Source: Tragulus kanchil (Eukaryota; Chordata; Mammalia; Artiodactyla; Tragulidae). From it: a stretch of 64,000 bases of DNA. Numbering within the stretch: position 1 is the stretch's first letter; each line of letters opens with the position of its first letter. Location of the stretch: the NCBI GenBank assembly GCA_022376925.1, contig JAIOJX010000003.1, positions 36,261,874-36,325,873 of the forward strand, read 5' to 3'. Under the pieces are notes generated by a model that did not search any database, was not told where the DNA came from, and saw only the letters and a list, made by a program, of their open reading frames with translations. Shown here piece after piece: positions 33,898 to 44,287 of the stretch. The position numbers and the translations under genes were made by a program.

Positions 33898-34278
33898 GAA
33901 TTCATGTGATACAGAGATAGTAACATAACATCCTTCTGTTGTTACAAAATTTGTGCCACCGAAGTGACAACCATTTGCCGAATTCACCAAGATAGTAACA
34001 AGAACAGAGAGCTCATCTTTGTCTTCCAGAAAATTGGGCTTATACAAACTCTGTGAATACATGTAACTTTTAGAATCATAACAGATCAAATAGGAGGTAG
34101 ATTTTAGGATGAATTTAGGTCTATTTTACATTCCACACTGCGAGATTCATTATCAAGATTCGTCTTTAATATGGTCTCTTGCAAGGAAGTTTTAAATGAC
34201 AGACTTTCAAATGTTTCTCATGTGTTATACAAGACACCACAGAGATTATCTTTGGCAATTCCTCAGTTTACATCAGCG
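33898..34278. other. Unique sequence, nothing recognised
   Basis: Single-copy AT-rich DNA. A 64-residue minus-strand frame (33895-34089) has no recognised domain and no clear splice sites. Confidence 0.45.
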
Positions 34279-34289
34279 CAAGAAGGAGT

Positions 34290-34504
34290 TGCCAGGTTCC
34301 GTGGCTCAGTTGGTAAAGAATCTACCTTCGATGCAGGAGACCTGGGTTCAATCCCTGGGTAGGGAAGGTCCCCTGGAGAAGGAAATGGCAACCCACTCCA
34401 GTATCCGCGCCTGGAAAATTTCATTGTCAAAGGAGCCTGGCAGGGTACAACCCATGGGATCACAAGGAGTGTACTCAGACACGACTGAGTAGCACTTTCA
34501 CTTT
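34290..34504 (+). mobile_element. Full-length Bov-tA SINE with 11-bp target-site duplication
   Basis: Head 'tccgtggctcagttggtaaag', B-box 'gggttcaatccc', Bov-A body 'ggaaatggcaacccactcc', end 'cagacacgactgagtagc' plus 'actttcactttc'. CAAGAAGGAGT occurs at 34279-34289 and 34505-34515, so both insertion boundaries are known to the base. Confidence 0.95.
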
Positions 34505-34515
34505 CAAGAAGGAGT

Positions 34516-34895
34516 ATTTTCCCATCACAACATATAGCCAGGTGCCTTAAATCATTTTAGGAATAGCAAGGGAGATGAGTTCATTAGTAACATCCTTTTG
34601 TCTCCTTTTAGGTCTACAAGAATCGTTCTAGTATAATTAGATGGTTTTCAAGGCTTCACACTAGGAAGTTATCAATTCATATTTTCAAGGGTACAGAGAT
34701 TAAGTGTCATGAAACTGAAAATATCTGATCCTTTCATCTCGGGAACCGCTATGGATATTTTTATCAAAGCCCAGATCTTGTTGATAACTCTCCTGATTGC
34801 TTCTTGGAGATGAACTATCCACATGGGAGGACCATCACATTGTTCAGGAATATATGCAGTTCCGTGCTGGAAAGGGTAGGGCTGTTTCCTTACAT
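34516..34895. other. Unique sequence with an unassigned minus-strand frame
   Basis: The minus strand is open from about 34890 to 34672, as the non-SINE end of a 143-residue frame whose first half is young SINE. The part outside the SINE contains WIVHLQEAIRRVINKI. I do not recognise a family, and with no second exon or conserved context I do not call a gene. Confidence 0.3.
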
Positions 34896-34907
34896 AAAAA
34901 TTACAGT

Positions 34908-35176
34908 GCTTCCGTGGTGGTCCAGTGGGTGGGGAATCCGCCTTGCAGTGCAGGGGGCACTGGTTCAATCCCTGGCCCAGGAAGATCTCACGTGCCATGG
35001 AGCGGCTGGACCAGTGTGTCCAATTACGAGCCAGAACTCTGGAGCGCATGCACCCAGAGCTGGTGCTCTGCAGCAAGAGAGGCCACTGCAATGGGAAGCC
35101 CACACAGGCCAGAAAGAATAAAGATGGATGAAAAATAAATTAAGACTTAGAGGCAAAAAAACCAGAACTTTAAAAA
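34908..35176 (+). mobile_element. Young CHR-type SINE, short form, with 12-bp target-site duplication
   Basis: Head 'cttccgtggtggtccagtggg', B-box 'ggttcaatccc', body 'gatctcacgtgccatggagcgg', 'gaggccactgcaatggg', A-rich end. AAAAATTACAGT lies at 34896-34907 and 35177-35188. The internal palindrome carries one change (GCGCATGCAC). Confidence 0.9.
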
Positions 35177-35188
35177 AAAAATTACAGT

Positions 35189-35796
35189 CCTGCCCTCCTC
35201 ACACTTGCCTTTCCTCCCAATCACTGTCTTAATGTTGCGTCTCAGTGTGATTTCATCACAAAGGCACGGAGGAATAATTTTCAGGTTTCACAGTATAAAG
35301 AAATCGTAATAAAACACTCCCCTGTTGCTTCTAAATTTGTGCCACTCAAAGATGACATCGTATCATCTGTTTAAAAATACTGTGCTCAGTCTTCTCAAAC
35401 AATGTCACATAAAAAGAACAAGTAAAGGGGAAAGAAAAGTCATTCACCTTTTTATCTAAGAAAGGATTCAATCTCTGCAGCAAATGCTGAACAGACAGGC
35501 ATTTTTTGCTTTAAGTTGTAGTGGGGTGGAAAGCCTGTTTTTATAATTCTTAACTTATGAAAATCAATAAATTAGGGAAATGATTATTTATATGGTAAAG
35601 GAATTCTTATGTTTTGACTATATGCACTCACTATGCCTTGATTCTGTCTTCAGAATCCTGCATGAGTTCATTTCATTGACAGAGTGTAGCTTACAGCCAC
35701 AACGTCAAAAGCAAAGGAGTCTGGAAAGTAAGATTCTGAGGTTTCCAGTCCTGCGATACAAGGTAGAGTATAAAAGTGTGAAGATAGACACCAATT
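35189..35796. other. Unique AT-rich sequence, nothing recognised
   Basis: About 600 bases with no repeat family or coding signature that I can identify. Confidence 0.5.
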
Positions 35797-35950
35797 GTAT
35801 ATATATATAAATTATATATATTTATACACATATAAATGATATATAGTTCACACACCCAAATTATATATATATTACATATATATTATATGTAATATATGTG
35901 TGTTTGTGTATGTATGTGTATATACATACACACACACACACACACACATG
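35797..35950. repeat. Compound TA-rich / TG / AC microsatellite
   Basis: TA repeats, then 'gtgtgtttgtgtatgtatgtg', then about 12 AC units. It directly abuts a Bov-tA SINE. Confidence 0.95.
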
Positions 35951-36103
35951 TAGGCTTCCCTGGTAGCTCAGATGGTAAAGAATCTGCCTGTAATGCAGAG
36001 CAGGGGACTCAGTTTTCATCCCTTGGGAAAGATCCCCTGGAGAAGAGAATGACTACCCACTCCAGTATTCTTGCTTGGAGGATTCATGAACAGAGAAGCC
36101 TAT
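35951..36103 (+). mobile_element. Bov-tA SINE, 3'-truncated
   Basis: Head 'ggcttccctggtagctcag', 'gtaaagaatctgcctgtaatg', body 'gactacccactccagtattc', breaking off after 'cagagaagcc' in a TA run. Confidence 0.9.
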
Positions 36104-36136
36104 ATATATATATATATAATAGAGAGAGAGAGAGAC
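36104..36136. repeat. (TA)n(GA)n microsatellite
   Basis: About nine TA units and about seven GA units at the truncated end of the Bov-tA SINE. Confidence 0.95.
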
Positions 36137-37215
36137 TCATAATATAGAATATGTTCATGTTATATGCAGACACTTAACCACTCATACACATCCACACATA
36201 CATATCTGCCAAGTTGGGCAGAGAGGTTTCCCTTTCTCACTTAACCAGCTGTGCTAGCCTGAGGTCATACCATCCATTTGGAGGGTTTCCTACATGGAAC
36301 ATGGCACCATCTCTAGACTCGTTCACAGAGATGGCGAGAACAATGTGTGGTGAACAGTCACCCCATTACTTTATTTTTTGTAGCCTCTTGTTAATCTTGT
36401 CACAGTTATGCAACAATGCAGAGCTCAAGAAAAATTAAAAGATAAAACAAAACACAAGAAAAAAAAAAAAAAAGCCAGTTCAGCTTGATGATTCCATTTG
36501 TGAATTAGATGAAGAAGACTTTCTTCCTAAGACTGTCTAGAGCAGCCAGCTGGCTTGCATGTATGAGCCAGTTTCAGCATGCACTCTTGTGCTTGCACCT
36601 GGGTAGTCTCTTATTTGGCAACATTTCTTGAATATCCACCCTAAAGGGAAACAAAGAGAAACCATAGACTTTTCCCTAGATGAACATACATTCTAGTTAG
36701 TTTCCTGAGCACTTATTAAGCAGCAGAAACTTTACATACATTTATGTATATCATTAAAATATATCTGCAAGGCAAATATCATTATCATTAATTTACAAAA
36801 TATTTTAAAAAAAGAGAGAAACTAAATATCTTCCAAAACCCCAACTCCACTTTAATTACTACTAACATAGAAACATGTAAGAATAGTATATGCACAGGCC
36901 CACTTGAAGTGCAGAAAGGATGCAGAGCCAAGCAGAGGGGGAGATAGCTGAAGATAAACACAGGGAAAATCACAGGCTACTGAAGCAAATCAATTACCCC
37001 AGGTCCCTTTTAAAAGGCAAAATATAATACTTATACATAACTCTTGCACTACTGCCTCATGACATTTTAAGCAGTTATGTTTTAAATTTTTAAAATTGTT
37101 AATTTAACATCCACTTTTGCTTTCTACATGTCAATTTTCTCTTAACAATGAATATTAATGGATTAGTGTGCTGCACTAAATTTTGCCTAAAAGCACCACG
37201 TTGATTAAGAATTTT
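36137..37215. other. Unique sequence, nothing recognised
   Basis: Over 1 kb of single-copy, AT-rich DNA with one A15 run (36458-36473). No repeat family, RNA gene or exon signature recognised. Confidence 0.5.
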
Positions 37216-37410
37216 TAGGACTTCCCTCGTGGGCCAGTGGTTAGGAATCCGCCTTGCAGTACAGGGGGTGTGGGTTCGACCCCTGGTTAGGGAACTAAGA
37301 TCCCCCATATTTTGAAGCAACTAAGCTTGCATGCTACAACCACGAAGGCTGCATGCCACGACTAGAGTCTATGTGCTGCAAAGAAAAATCCCTCATGACA
37401 CAACTAAAAC
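37216..37410 (+). mobile_element. CHR-type SINE, older form
   Basis: Head 'aggacttccctcgtgggcc', B-box 'gggttcgacccc', 'ggttagggaactaagatccc', body 'gcatgctacaaccacgaagg' and a degenerate end. Unlike the young family, it has the standard 'ggaactaagatccc' linker. Confidence 0.85.
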
Positions 37411-37930
37411 TTGAGGTAGCTAAACAGTAAAAAGTGTCTGCCTACAATGCAGAAGACCTAGGTTCAGTCTCTGGGTCAGAAAGATTCCTGCAGAGGGGAA
37501 TGGCTGCCCACTCCAGTATTCTTTTGGGGGTGAGGGGGTGAGGGGTCAGGTTGGGGAGGGAGGAGGGTGGGCAGGCCACTTCTATTGGTCTTTCATTTGT
37601 CTATTTTCATCCATCTTTGTTTTTTCACCCATGTGGGCCTCCCTCCGCAGCGGCCTCGCTTGCTGTAGAGCACTGGCTCTGGGCACATGCGCTCCAGAGC
37701 TCCAGCTCGGTAATTGGACACATCGGCCCAGCCGCTCCGCGGCACGTGGGATCTTCCCAGACCAAGGATCGAACCGGTGCCCCTTGCACTGCAAGGCGGA
37801 TTCTTTACCCACTGGACCACCAGGGAAGCCCCCACTCCAGTATTCTTGCCTGGAGCATTCCACGGACAGAGGCACCTGGCAGGCTACAGTCCATGGGGTT
37901 GCAAAGAGTCACACACGACGGAATGATTAC
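37411..37930 (+). mobile_element. Bov-tA SINE split by a younger SINE
   Basis: The 5' part (37411-37523) has 'gtgtctgcctacaatgcag' and 'aggttcagtctc'. The 3' part (37831-37930) restarts with 'cccactccagtattcttgcc' and runs through 'ccatggggttgcaaagagtc'. Joined, they make one element with a 17-base overlap, which is the target-site duplication of the inserted SINE. Confidence 0.93.
37524..37830 (-). mobile_element. Young CHR-type SINE, long form, nested, with 17-bp target-site duplication
   Basis: Antisense: G-rich tail (37526-37575), 'ggccacttctattggtc', 'cccatgtgggcctccc', 'gcatctt'-type family body through 'gatcttcccagaccaagg', and head 'actggaccaccagggaagcc'. CCCACTCCAGTATTCTT flanks it at 37507-37523 and 37831-37847 without mismatch. 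Nesting in Bov-tA shows this family was active after that Bov-tA inserted. Confidence 0.95.
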
Positions 37931-38521
37931 TTCCAAGGAAAATTTGATATCTAAGCGTGAGTCTATGTTAACAAGGATAATGTGGTATGACCAGAGCTCA
38001 CAGGATTCAGCTCCAGCAAAAGTAAAGTTTACCTTGCCTGGCGTAGGTTCTAACAGTCCCAGGCTCCTGCTATTCATTTGTGTTTTCAGACTGGCCTCAA
38101 CAAAAATCACTGGTGAGTTTTAATCTCTTCAGTTCTGCCATCCTGGGGGTGGACCCAGTCAAAACATAGGGGAATATGAACAATAATCTAGTAAATAAAA
38201 CAACTAACTTGGAAAATTTAGGCCAAACCCACTTTCTCACAAGTAGGAATTTTGTACTGCTTCAGTTGCCCTCTACTATTCTTCAAGACTTTTAATTTTT
38301 GGGTCACATATAATTGTCAACATAGGACCTGGCCTCAGAAATAGTTTCTGGAATGAAAAAGATCAGCTTAATAATTGAGGCTATTTTTCAAGGTTACTTT
38401 TAAAAGCAAAAATTGTTTCTTGTTTGGAAATCACATTAACCTCAAAAAAGGATAAAACTTTTGGAATCTTTGACTTGGCTTGTCCAAGTAATAGTCTATT
38501 ACCCAAGAGAAGTAGGGGGCC
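37931..38521. other. Unique sequence, nothing recognised
   Basis: Single-copy AT-rich DNA. The 190-residue plus-strand frame that ends here is almost wholly SINE read-through. Confidence 0.5.
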
Positions 38522-38617
38522 AGGGATATACATATGACTAATCTGGGAGCATACACATCTGTAAACAACAAAACTCTGTAAAAATATGAAAAAATAAAGT
38601 ATTTTTTAAAAAGTCTA
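38522..38617 (+). mobile_element. L1-like 3' terminus with unusual tail
   Basis: 'gatatacatatgactaatc' and 'catctgtaaacaacaaaactc' plus 'tgtaaaaatatg' and an A-rich end. The same tail is found at 49250-49320, so this is a repeated retrotransposon 3' end rather than unique DNA. Confidence 0.6.
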
Positions 38618-38809
38618 TTACCCAAATTTCAAAGGACTTAGCCTATTTCTCTTCCTAAATAACGGTATTTGGTGGTAATGGGACTCATGTCACTCTGACA
38701 TAAGCAAATCAAAGACTTAGCATCAGTCTACTTGCATCTGTTTATCATTACAGGGTTCTAGCAGGACTCACAGCCACAGGACAGTATTCCATGGTCTCTT
38801 CAGTTCATC
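38618..38809. other. Unique sequence
   Basis: Nothing recognised before duplication 11. Confidence 0.4.
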
Positions 38810-41061
38810 ACAGAAGTTATCATTTCCAAGATGAAAAGATTGCCTTAAATTTTCCTTAAAGTTCTTTTCAGCCCTTAGTGTTGGCTAATTTTCAACATTT
38901 GGAATTTTGACTACAAAGACTTTATGCAGTCAAAATAACAAATTCAGGTGATATTTTGGTGACATATGGATACAATTTTAAAAGCTGCTTTGCCATCTCC
39001 CAGCATAACTGAACTCACCATTATTGAACTTTCTTGTCCACCCAAAATCACCAAGTATACTTTCAAGCGGAATAAATCATGACTTGGCTAAGAGCAGCAA
39101 CTGGATGCAGGTCTCTTGACCCAAGGCAGGGCTTCTCAAACATCCTTATTCCTGCCCTTGCTCCAGCCATTATAATCTTATTTAATGGGACCCCAACTCA
39201 ACCTCAACCACCTACACAGAAAGCAATTTCTAATCCTTTTTAAGAGCCCATTAGATGTATGGTAAGCAGAAGACGATCCCCTTTAAACACAGCCATGTCT
39301 TATCCCAGGGTGGGTGAATATATTGTCTTACATGGTCAAAGAGATTTTCAAACCATGATTAAAGACCTTGAGCGGAGGAGATAATCCTGGATTATCCAGG
39401 TGTGTCCTCTAATCACAAGTATGGCACTTAATACATTATTTGCTGCATAAATAAATACAGGCTCTAGAGAAGTAGGATCTAGAGAGAGCAATACAAAATA
39501 AAAGTTCATTCATTCATTCAACATATTTGTTCAGTGCTTTTTCTGTGCCAGGTTAAAGATTAGTAAGAAAAATAAAGTCCCTGCTATCATGAAGCTTCAA
39601 ATATTCTTCTGCTTTCAAATACCCTCCAACCTTGAGGTATTTCTAACATCAGTTTCCCAGGGAGATCCAGTCTTAATTTCATAAATGACTATTTCATCTT
39701 GACAGGTTTTTATATTCTCTAGAATCTGAATTATTTAAGGCCAGGACTTACTTATTTCCCATTCTGTGCCAACGGGGCCAAGTTATTTTAGAAAGCATTT
39801 TCCATATTCTATTTAAAAGAAAAAAGAGACCAAGCTTCACAGTCTACCAAGTCCTCCATGGAATCCTCTGCCTGGAGCTCTGGGGCTTCCATCATCCCCA
39901 AGTGGCTGAAACAAGGAGACAATCCAGGCAATACAGAAGTTATCATTTCCAAGATGAAAAGATTGCCTTAAATTTTCCTTAAAGTTCTTTTCAGCCCTTA
40001 GTGTTGGCTAATTTTCAACATTTGGAATTTTGACTACAAAGACTTTATGCAGTCAAAATAACAAATTCAGGTGATATTTTGGTGACATATGGATACAATT
40101 TTAAAAGCTGCTTTGCCATCTCCCAGCATAACTGAACTCACCATTATTGAACTTTCTTGTCCACCCAAAATCACCAAGTATACTTTCAAGCGGAATAAAT
40201 CATGACTTGGCTAAGAGCAGCAACTGGATGCAGGTCTCTTGACCCAAGGCAGGGCTTCTCAAACATCCTTATTCCTGCCCTTGCTCCAGCCATTATAATC
40301 TTATTTAATGGGACCCCAACTCAACCTCAACCACCTACACAGAAAGCAATTTCTAATCCTTTTTAAGAGCCCATTAGATGTATGGTAAGCAGAAGACGAC
40401 CCCCTTTATACACAGCCATGTCTTATCCCAGGGTGGGTGAATATATTGTCTTACATGGTCAAAGAGATTTTCAAACCATGATTAAAGACCTTGAGCGGAG
40501 GAGATAATCCTGGATTATCCAGGTGTGTCCTCTAATCACAAGTATGGCACTTAATACATTATTTGCTGCATAAATAAATACAGGCTCTAGAGAAGTAGGA
40601 TCTAGAGAGAGCAATACAAAATAAAAGTTCATTCATTCATTCAACATATTTGTTCAGTGCTTTTTCTGTGCCAGGTTAAAGATTAGTAAGAAAAATAAAG
40701 TCCCTGCTATCATGAAGCTTCAAATATTCTTCTGCTTTCAAATACCCTCCAACCTTGAGGTATTTCTAACATCAGTTTCCCAGGGAGATCCAGTCTTAAT
40801 TTCATAAATGACTATTTCATCTTGACGGGTTTTTTATATTCTCTAGAATCTGAATTATTTAAGGCCAGGACTTACTTATTTCCCATTCTGTGCCAACGGG
40901 GCCAAGTTATTTTAGAAAGCATTTTCCATATTCTATTTAAAAGAAAAAAGAGACCAAGCTTCACAGTCTACCAAGTCCTCCATGGAATCCTCTGCCTGGA
41001 GCTCTGGGGCTTCCATCATCCCCAAGTGGCTGAAACAAGGAGACAATCCAGGCAATACAGA
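38810..41061. repeat. Tandem direct duplication 11 (unit about 1.12 kb)
   Basis: The left copy is 38810-39937 and the right copy 39933-41061, sharing ACAGA at the junction. Differences are few: 'gatcccctttaaac' against 'gaccccctttatac' (39275 and 40398), and 'gacaggttttt' against 'gacgggtttttt' (39701 and 40824). The unit is single-copy sequence with one L2 piece. Confidence 0.92.
39505..39605 (-). mobile_element. L2 LINE 3' end, antisense (copy 40628-40728)
   Basis: 'ttcattcattcattcaac', 'gttcagtgctttttctgtgcc', 'aagtccctgctatcatgaagc' follow the antisense L2 terminus. Confidence 0.7.
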
Positions 41062-41337
41062 GAGAGTGGATATCCCAAGCACAAAGTATATTAAATGAAT
41101 GTAAGAAAAGTAACTGAATGTTGTTGAACGTCATGGATGGGAACGACTGAGTTAGAGAACATATTCTCATCAGCCCTCAGTCTAGATGGAATTTTGTTAC
41201 ATTCAAAGGATACCCTAGTGCAGTAGAGAGTGCTGCAAAGTGTAAATGTTGAATGAATAAATAAATGAATGCCTGATGGTCAAGGTTGGAGCCAAATTCT
41301 TCTTACCAGAGGCAAACCTGTCTTCTGGTTTAATAAA
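41062..41337. other. Unique sequence
   Basis: No recognised element. Contains a short run of AATA/GAATGAAT microrepeats near 41250-41270. Confidence 0.4.
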
Positions 41338-41560
41338 TAGCATTTCCAGGTAGCTCAGGGGTTACGAATCCACCTGCCAATGCAGGAGATGTGGATTCGA
41401 TCCCTGGGTTGGGAAGATCTTTTGGAGAAGGAAATGGCAACCTACTCTAGTATTCTTGCTTGGAAAATCCCATGGACAGAGCAGACTGGCAGGCTACAAT
41501 CCATGGGGTCACCAAAGAATTAGACATGACTCAGCAACTGAGCAACAACAACAAAGCATA
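41338..41560 (+). mobile_element. Bov-tA SINE
   Basis: Head 'catttccaggtagctcagg', B-box 'gattcgatccc', body 'ggaaatggcaacctactc' and 'cccatggacagagcagac', 3' end 'gacatgactcagcaactgag' and (CAA)n. Confidence 0.9.
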
Positions 41561-41583
41561 TCTACTGGGGGTCCTGGAGAATT

Positions 41584-42080
41584 GTTGCTGTTCAGGCAGT
41601 AAGTCATGTCTGACTGTGACCCCATAGACTGCAGCACATCAGACTTCCTTGTGCTTCACTGTCTCCTAGGAGTTGGCTCAAACTCTTGTCCATTGAATCA
41701 GAGATGCCACCCAACAAAGTCATCCTCTGTTTCCGCTTCTCCTGCTTTCAATCTTTCTGAGAACTGGGGTCTTCTCCAACGAGTCTGCTCCTCACACAAG
41801 GTAGCCAAAGTATTGGAGCCTCAGCGTCAGCATCAGTCCTTCCAAGTATTGCCTTGCTGTCCAAGGGACTCTCGAAGGTCTTGTTTAGCACCGCAGGTTC
41901 GAAAGCATCGATTCTTCAGCCTTCTTTATGTCCAACTCTCACATCTGTACATGACAACTGGAAAAACCAGATCTTTGCCTATACAGACATTTATATTGGC
42001 AGAGAGATCTCTCTGCTTTTTAATACGCTGTCTACATTTGTCATAGCTTTTCTTTCAAGGAGCAAGAGTCTTTTAGGAGG
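41584..42080 (-). mobile_element. BovB LINE 3' fragment, about 500 bases
   Basis: Antisense BovB: 'ttgttgctgttcaggcag', 'ccccatagactgcagcac', 'ctcaaactcttgtccattg', 'ccaaagtattggagcc', 'ccaagggactctcgaagg', 'gaaagcatcgattcttcagc', 'ctctgctttttaatacgctg'. It is a noncoding/3' coding remnant with several indels. Its last 85 bases recur at 43146-43230 in duplication 12. Confidence 0.9.
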
Positions 42081-44287
42081 ATTCTAACCCATTTCTAGTT
42101 TAAATGCTGATGAAGAAGGCAAGCAGAGTTAAGCATTTGGTTAACAGTTTAATCATCATCTCTTTAGTTTACCAACCTGTGCCCTGGCAACACTCATTCA
42201 GAGCCAACCCTGACTCAAAGCTGGGAAGATCAGATCCTCATGCCTGGGGCAAATTTAAGCAAGGAGACAGAAGAGTGTTGCAATGTTGTACAGATTTAGA
42301 AGCAAAGCAAATGGTAAACTCCTTGATCTCGTGATTTTGGCTAGCCTAAATTTTATGACTCCTTTTTTAAAATTTATTTAATTAGAAACCATTTTGAGTG
42401 CCAGCCCAAAGAAATTTTAGGAAGTAAACAAAACAGTTTTGATCCTCTTAAGCCATATCTTGGCTTTCTCTGCTACCCTCTCGCCTTCCTTAGCTCAGAG
42501 AGATTCTCCTGCACTGGTTTCCAGTATCAGACCTGGCTGTTAAGGGCCTTCCTTCTTTGGGATTACAGGCTTCATTAATTCCCAGCTGACTAGAAAATAC
42601 TTTGCTCAATTCAACCCCTACTAAGCTGTTAGCAGTCTACAGTGTTCGGTCTAAGAAATCCTACCCTTTAATACAGAGTGTATGGATACATTTTCTGGGA
42701 TTCAAGAAATACAAATTACCACACATGATATCCATCAAAAAGGCTTCTCATCCAGCTGAAATTTATTGTAAGTGTTGATAATGGCCATCCCTCTGGAACT
42801 CCCATCCAAGAGAATGTAACACTCCAGGAGTCAGACAAGTAACATCACGGCATCTAGAGATAAAATCCTGCACTAACGGGTTCTGCTGCTGGGCCACTTC
42901 AGTCATGTCTGACTTTGTGCAACCCTATGGACTATAGCCCTTCAGGCTCCTCTGCCCATGGAATTCTCCAGGCAAGAATACTGGAGTGGGCTTCCATGCC
43001 TCCTCCAGGGATCTTCCCATGTAGGGATTGAACCCGAATCTCCTGAATTGCAGGCAGATTCTTCACTGCTGAGCCCCAGGAAGCCCCTAAGAGGTTCTGA
43101 CTTGCAAATGAACAAGCTGACAGAGGAAAAGTAAACATTTAAAATTTGGCAGAGAGATCTCTCTGCTTTTTAATACGCTGTCTACATTTGTCATAGCTTT
43201 TCTTTCAAGGAGCAAGAGTCTTTTAGGAGGATTCTAACCCATTTCTAGTTTAAATGCTGATGAAGAAGGCAAGCAGAGTTAAGCATTTGGTTAACAGTTT
43301 AATCATCATCTCTTTAGTTTACCAACGTGCCCTGGCAACACTCATTCAGAGCCAACCCTGACTCAAAGCTGGGAAGATCAGATCCTCATGCCTGGGGCAA
43401 ATTTAAGCAAGGAGACAGAAGAGTGTTGCAATGTTGTACAGATTTAGAAGCAAAGCAAATGGTAAACTCCTTGATCTCGTGATTTTGGCTAGCCTAAATT
43501 TTATGACTCCTTTTTTAAAATTTATTTAATTAGAAACCATTTTGAGTGCCAGCCCAAAGAAATTTTAGGAAGTAAACAAAACAGTTTTGATCCTCTTAAG
43601 CCATATCTTGGCTTTCTCTGCTACCCTCTCGCCTTCCTTAGCTCAGAGAGATTCTCCTGCACTGGTTTCCAGTATCAGACCTGGCTGTTAAGGGCCTTCC
43701 TTCTTTGGGATTACAGGCTTCATTAATTCCCAGCTGACTAGAAAATACTTTGCTCAATTCAACCCCTACTAAGCTGTTAGCAGTCTACAGTGTTCGGTCT
43801 AAGAAATCCTACCCTTTAATACAGAGTGTATGGATACATTTTCTGGGATTCAAGAAATACAAATTACCACACATGATATCCATCAAAAAGGCTTCTCATC
43901 CAGCTGAAATTTATTGTAAGTGTTGATAATGGCCATCCCTCTGGAACTCCCATCCAAGAGAATGTAACACTCCAGGAGTCAGACAAGTAACATCACGGCA
44001 TCTAGAGATAAAATCCTGCACTAACGGGTTCTGCTGCTGGGCCACTTCAGTCATGTCTGACTTTGTGCAACCCTATGGACTATAGCCCTTCAGGCTCCTC
44101 TGCCCATGGAATTCTCCAGGCAAGAATACTGGAGTGGGCTTCCATGCCCTCCTCCAGGGATCTTCCCATGTAGGGATTGAACCCGAATCTCCTGAATTGC
44201 AGGCAGATTCTTCACTGCTGAGCCCCCAGGGAAGCCCCTAAGAGGTTCTGACTTGCAAATGAACAAGCTGACAGAGGAAAAGTAAAC
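41996..44287. repeat. Tandem direct duplication 12 (unit about 1.15 kb)
   Basis: The left copy is 41996-43136 and the right copy 43146-44287. The left copy loses single bases from homopolymers at its end: 'catgcctcctccaggg' (42997) against 'catgccctcctccaggg' (44145), and 'gagccccaggaagcccc' (43070) against 'gagcccccagggaagcccc' (44221). Nine unmatched bases sit at the junction. Confidence 0.93.
42893..43088 (-). mobile_element. Bov-tA SINE (further copies 44036-44240 and 45132-45337)
   Basis: Antisense: 'cacttcagtcatgtctgac', 'cccttcaggctcctctgcc', 'ccaggcaagaatactggag', head 'ttgaacccgaatctcctg' to 'gggaagcccc'. It is one insertion shown three times, and the three versions grow by a few bases each time as homopolymers are restored. 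Confidence 0.92.

Noticed and set aside
37551..38123. 190-residue plus-strand open frame
   Set aside because: Most of it is antisense young SINE and Bov-tA read through; the rest is low-quality sequence with no domain.
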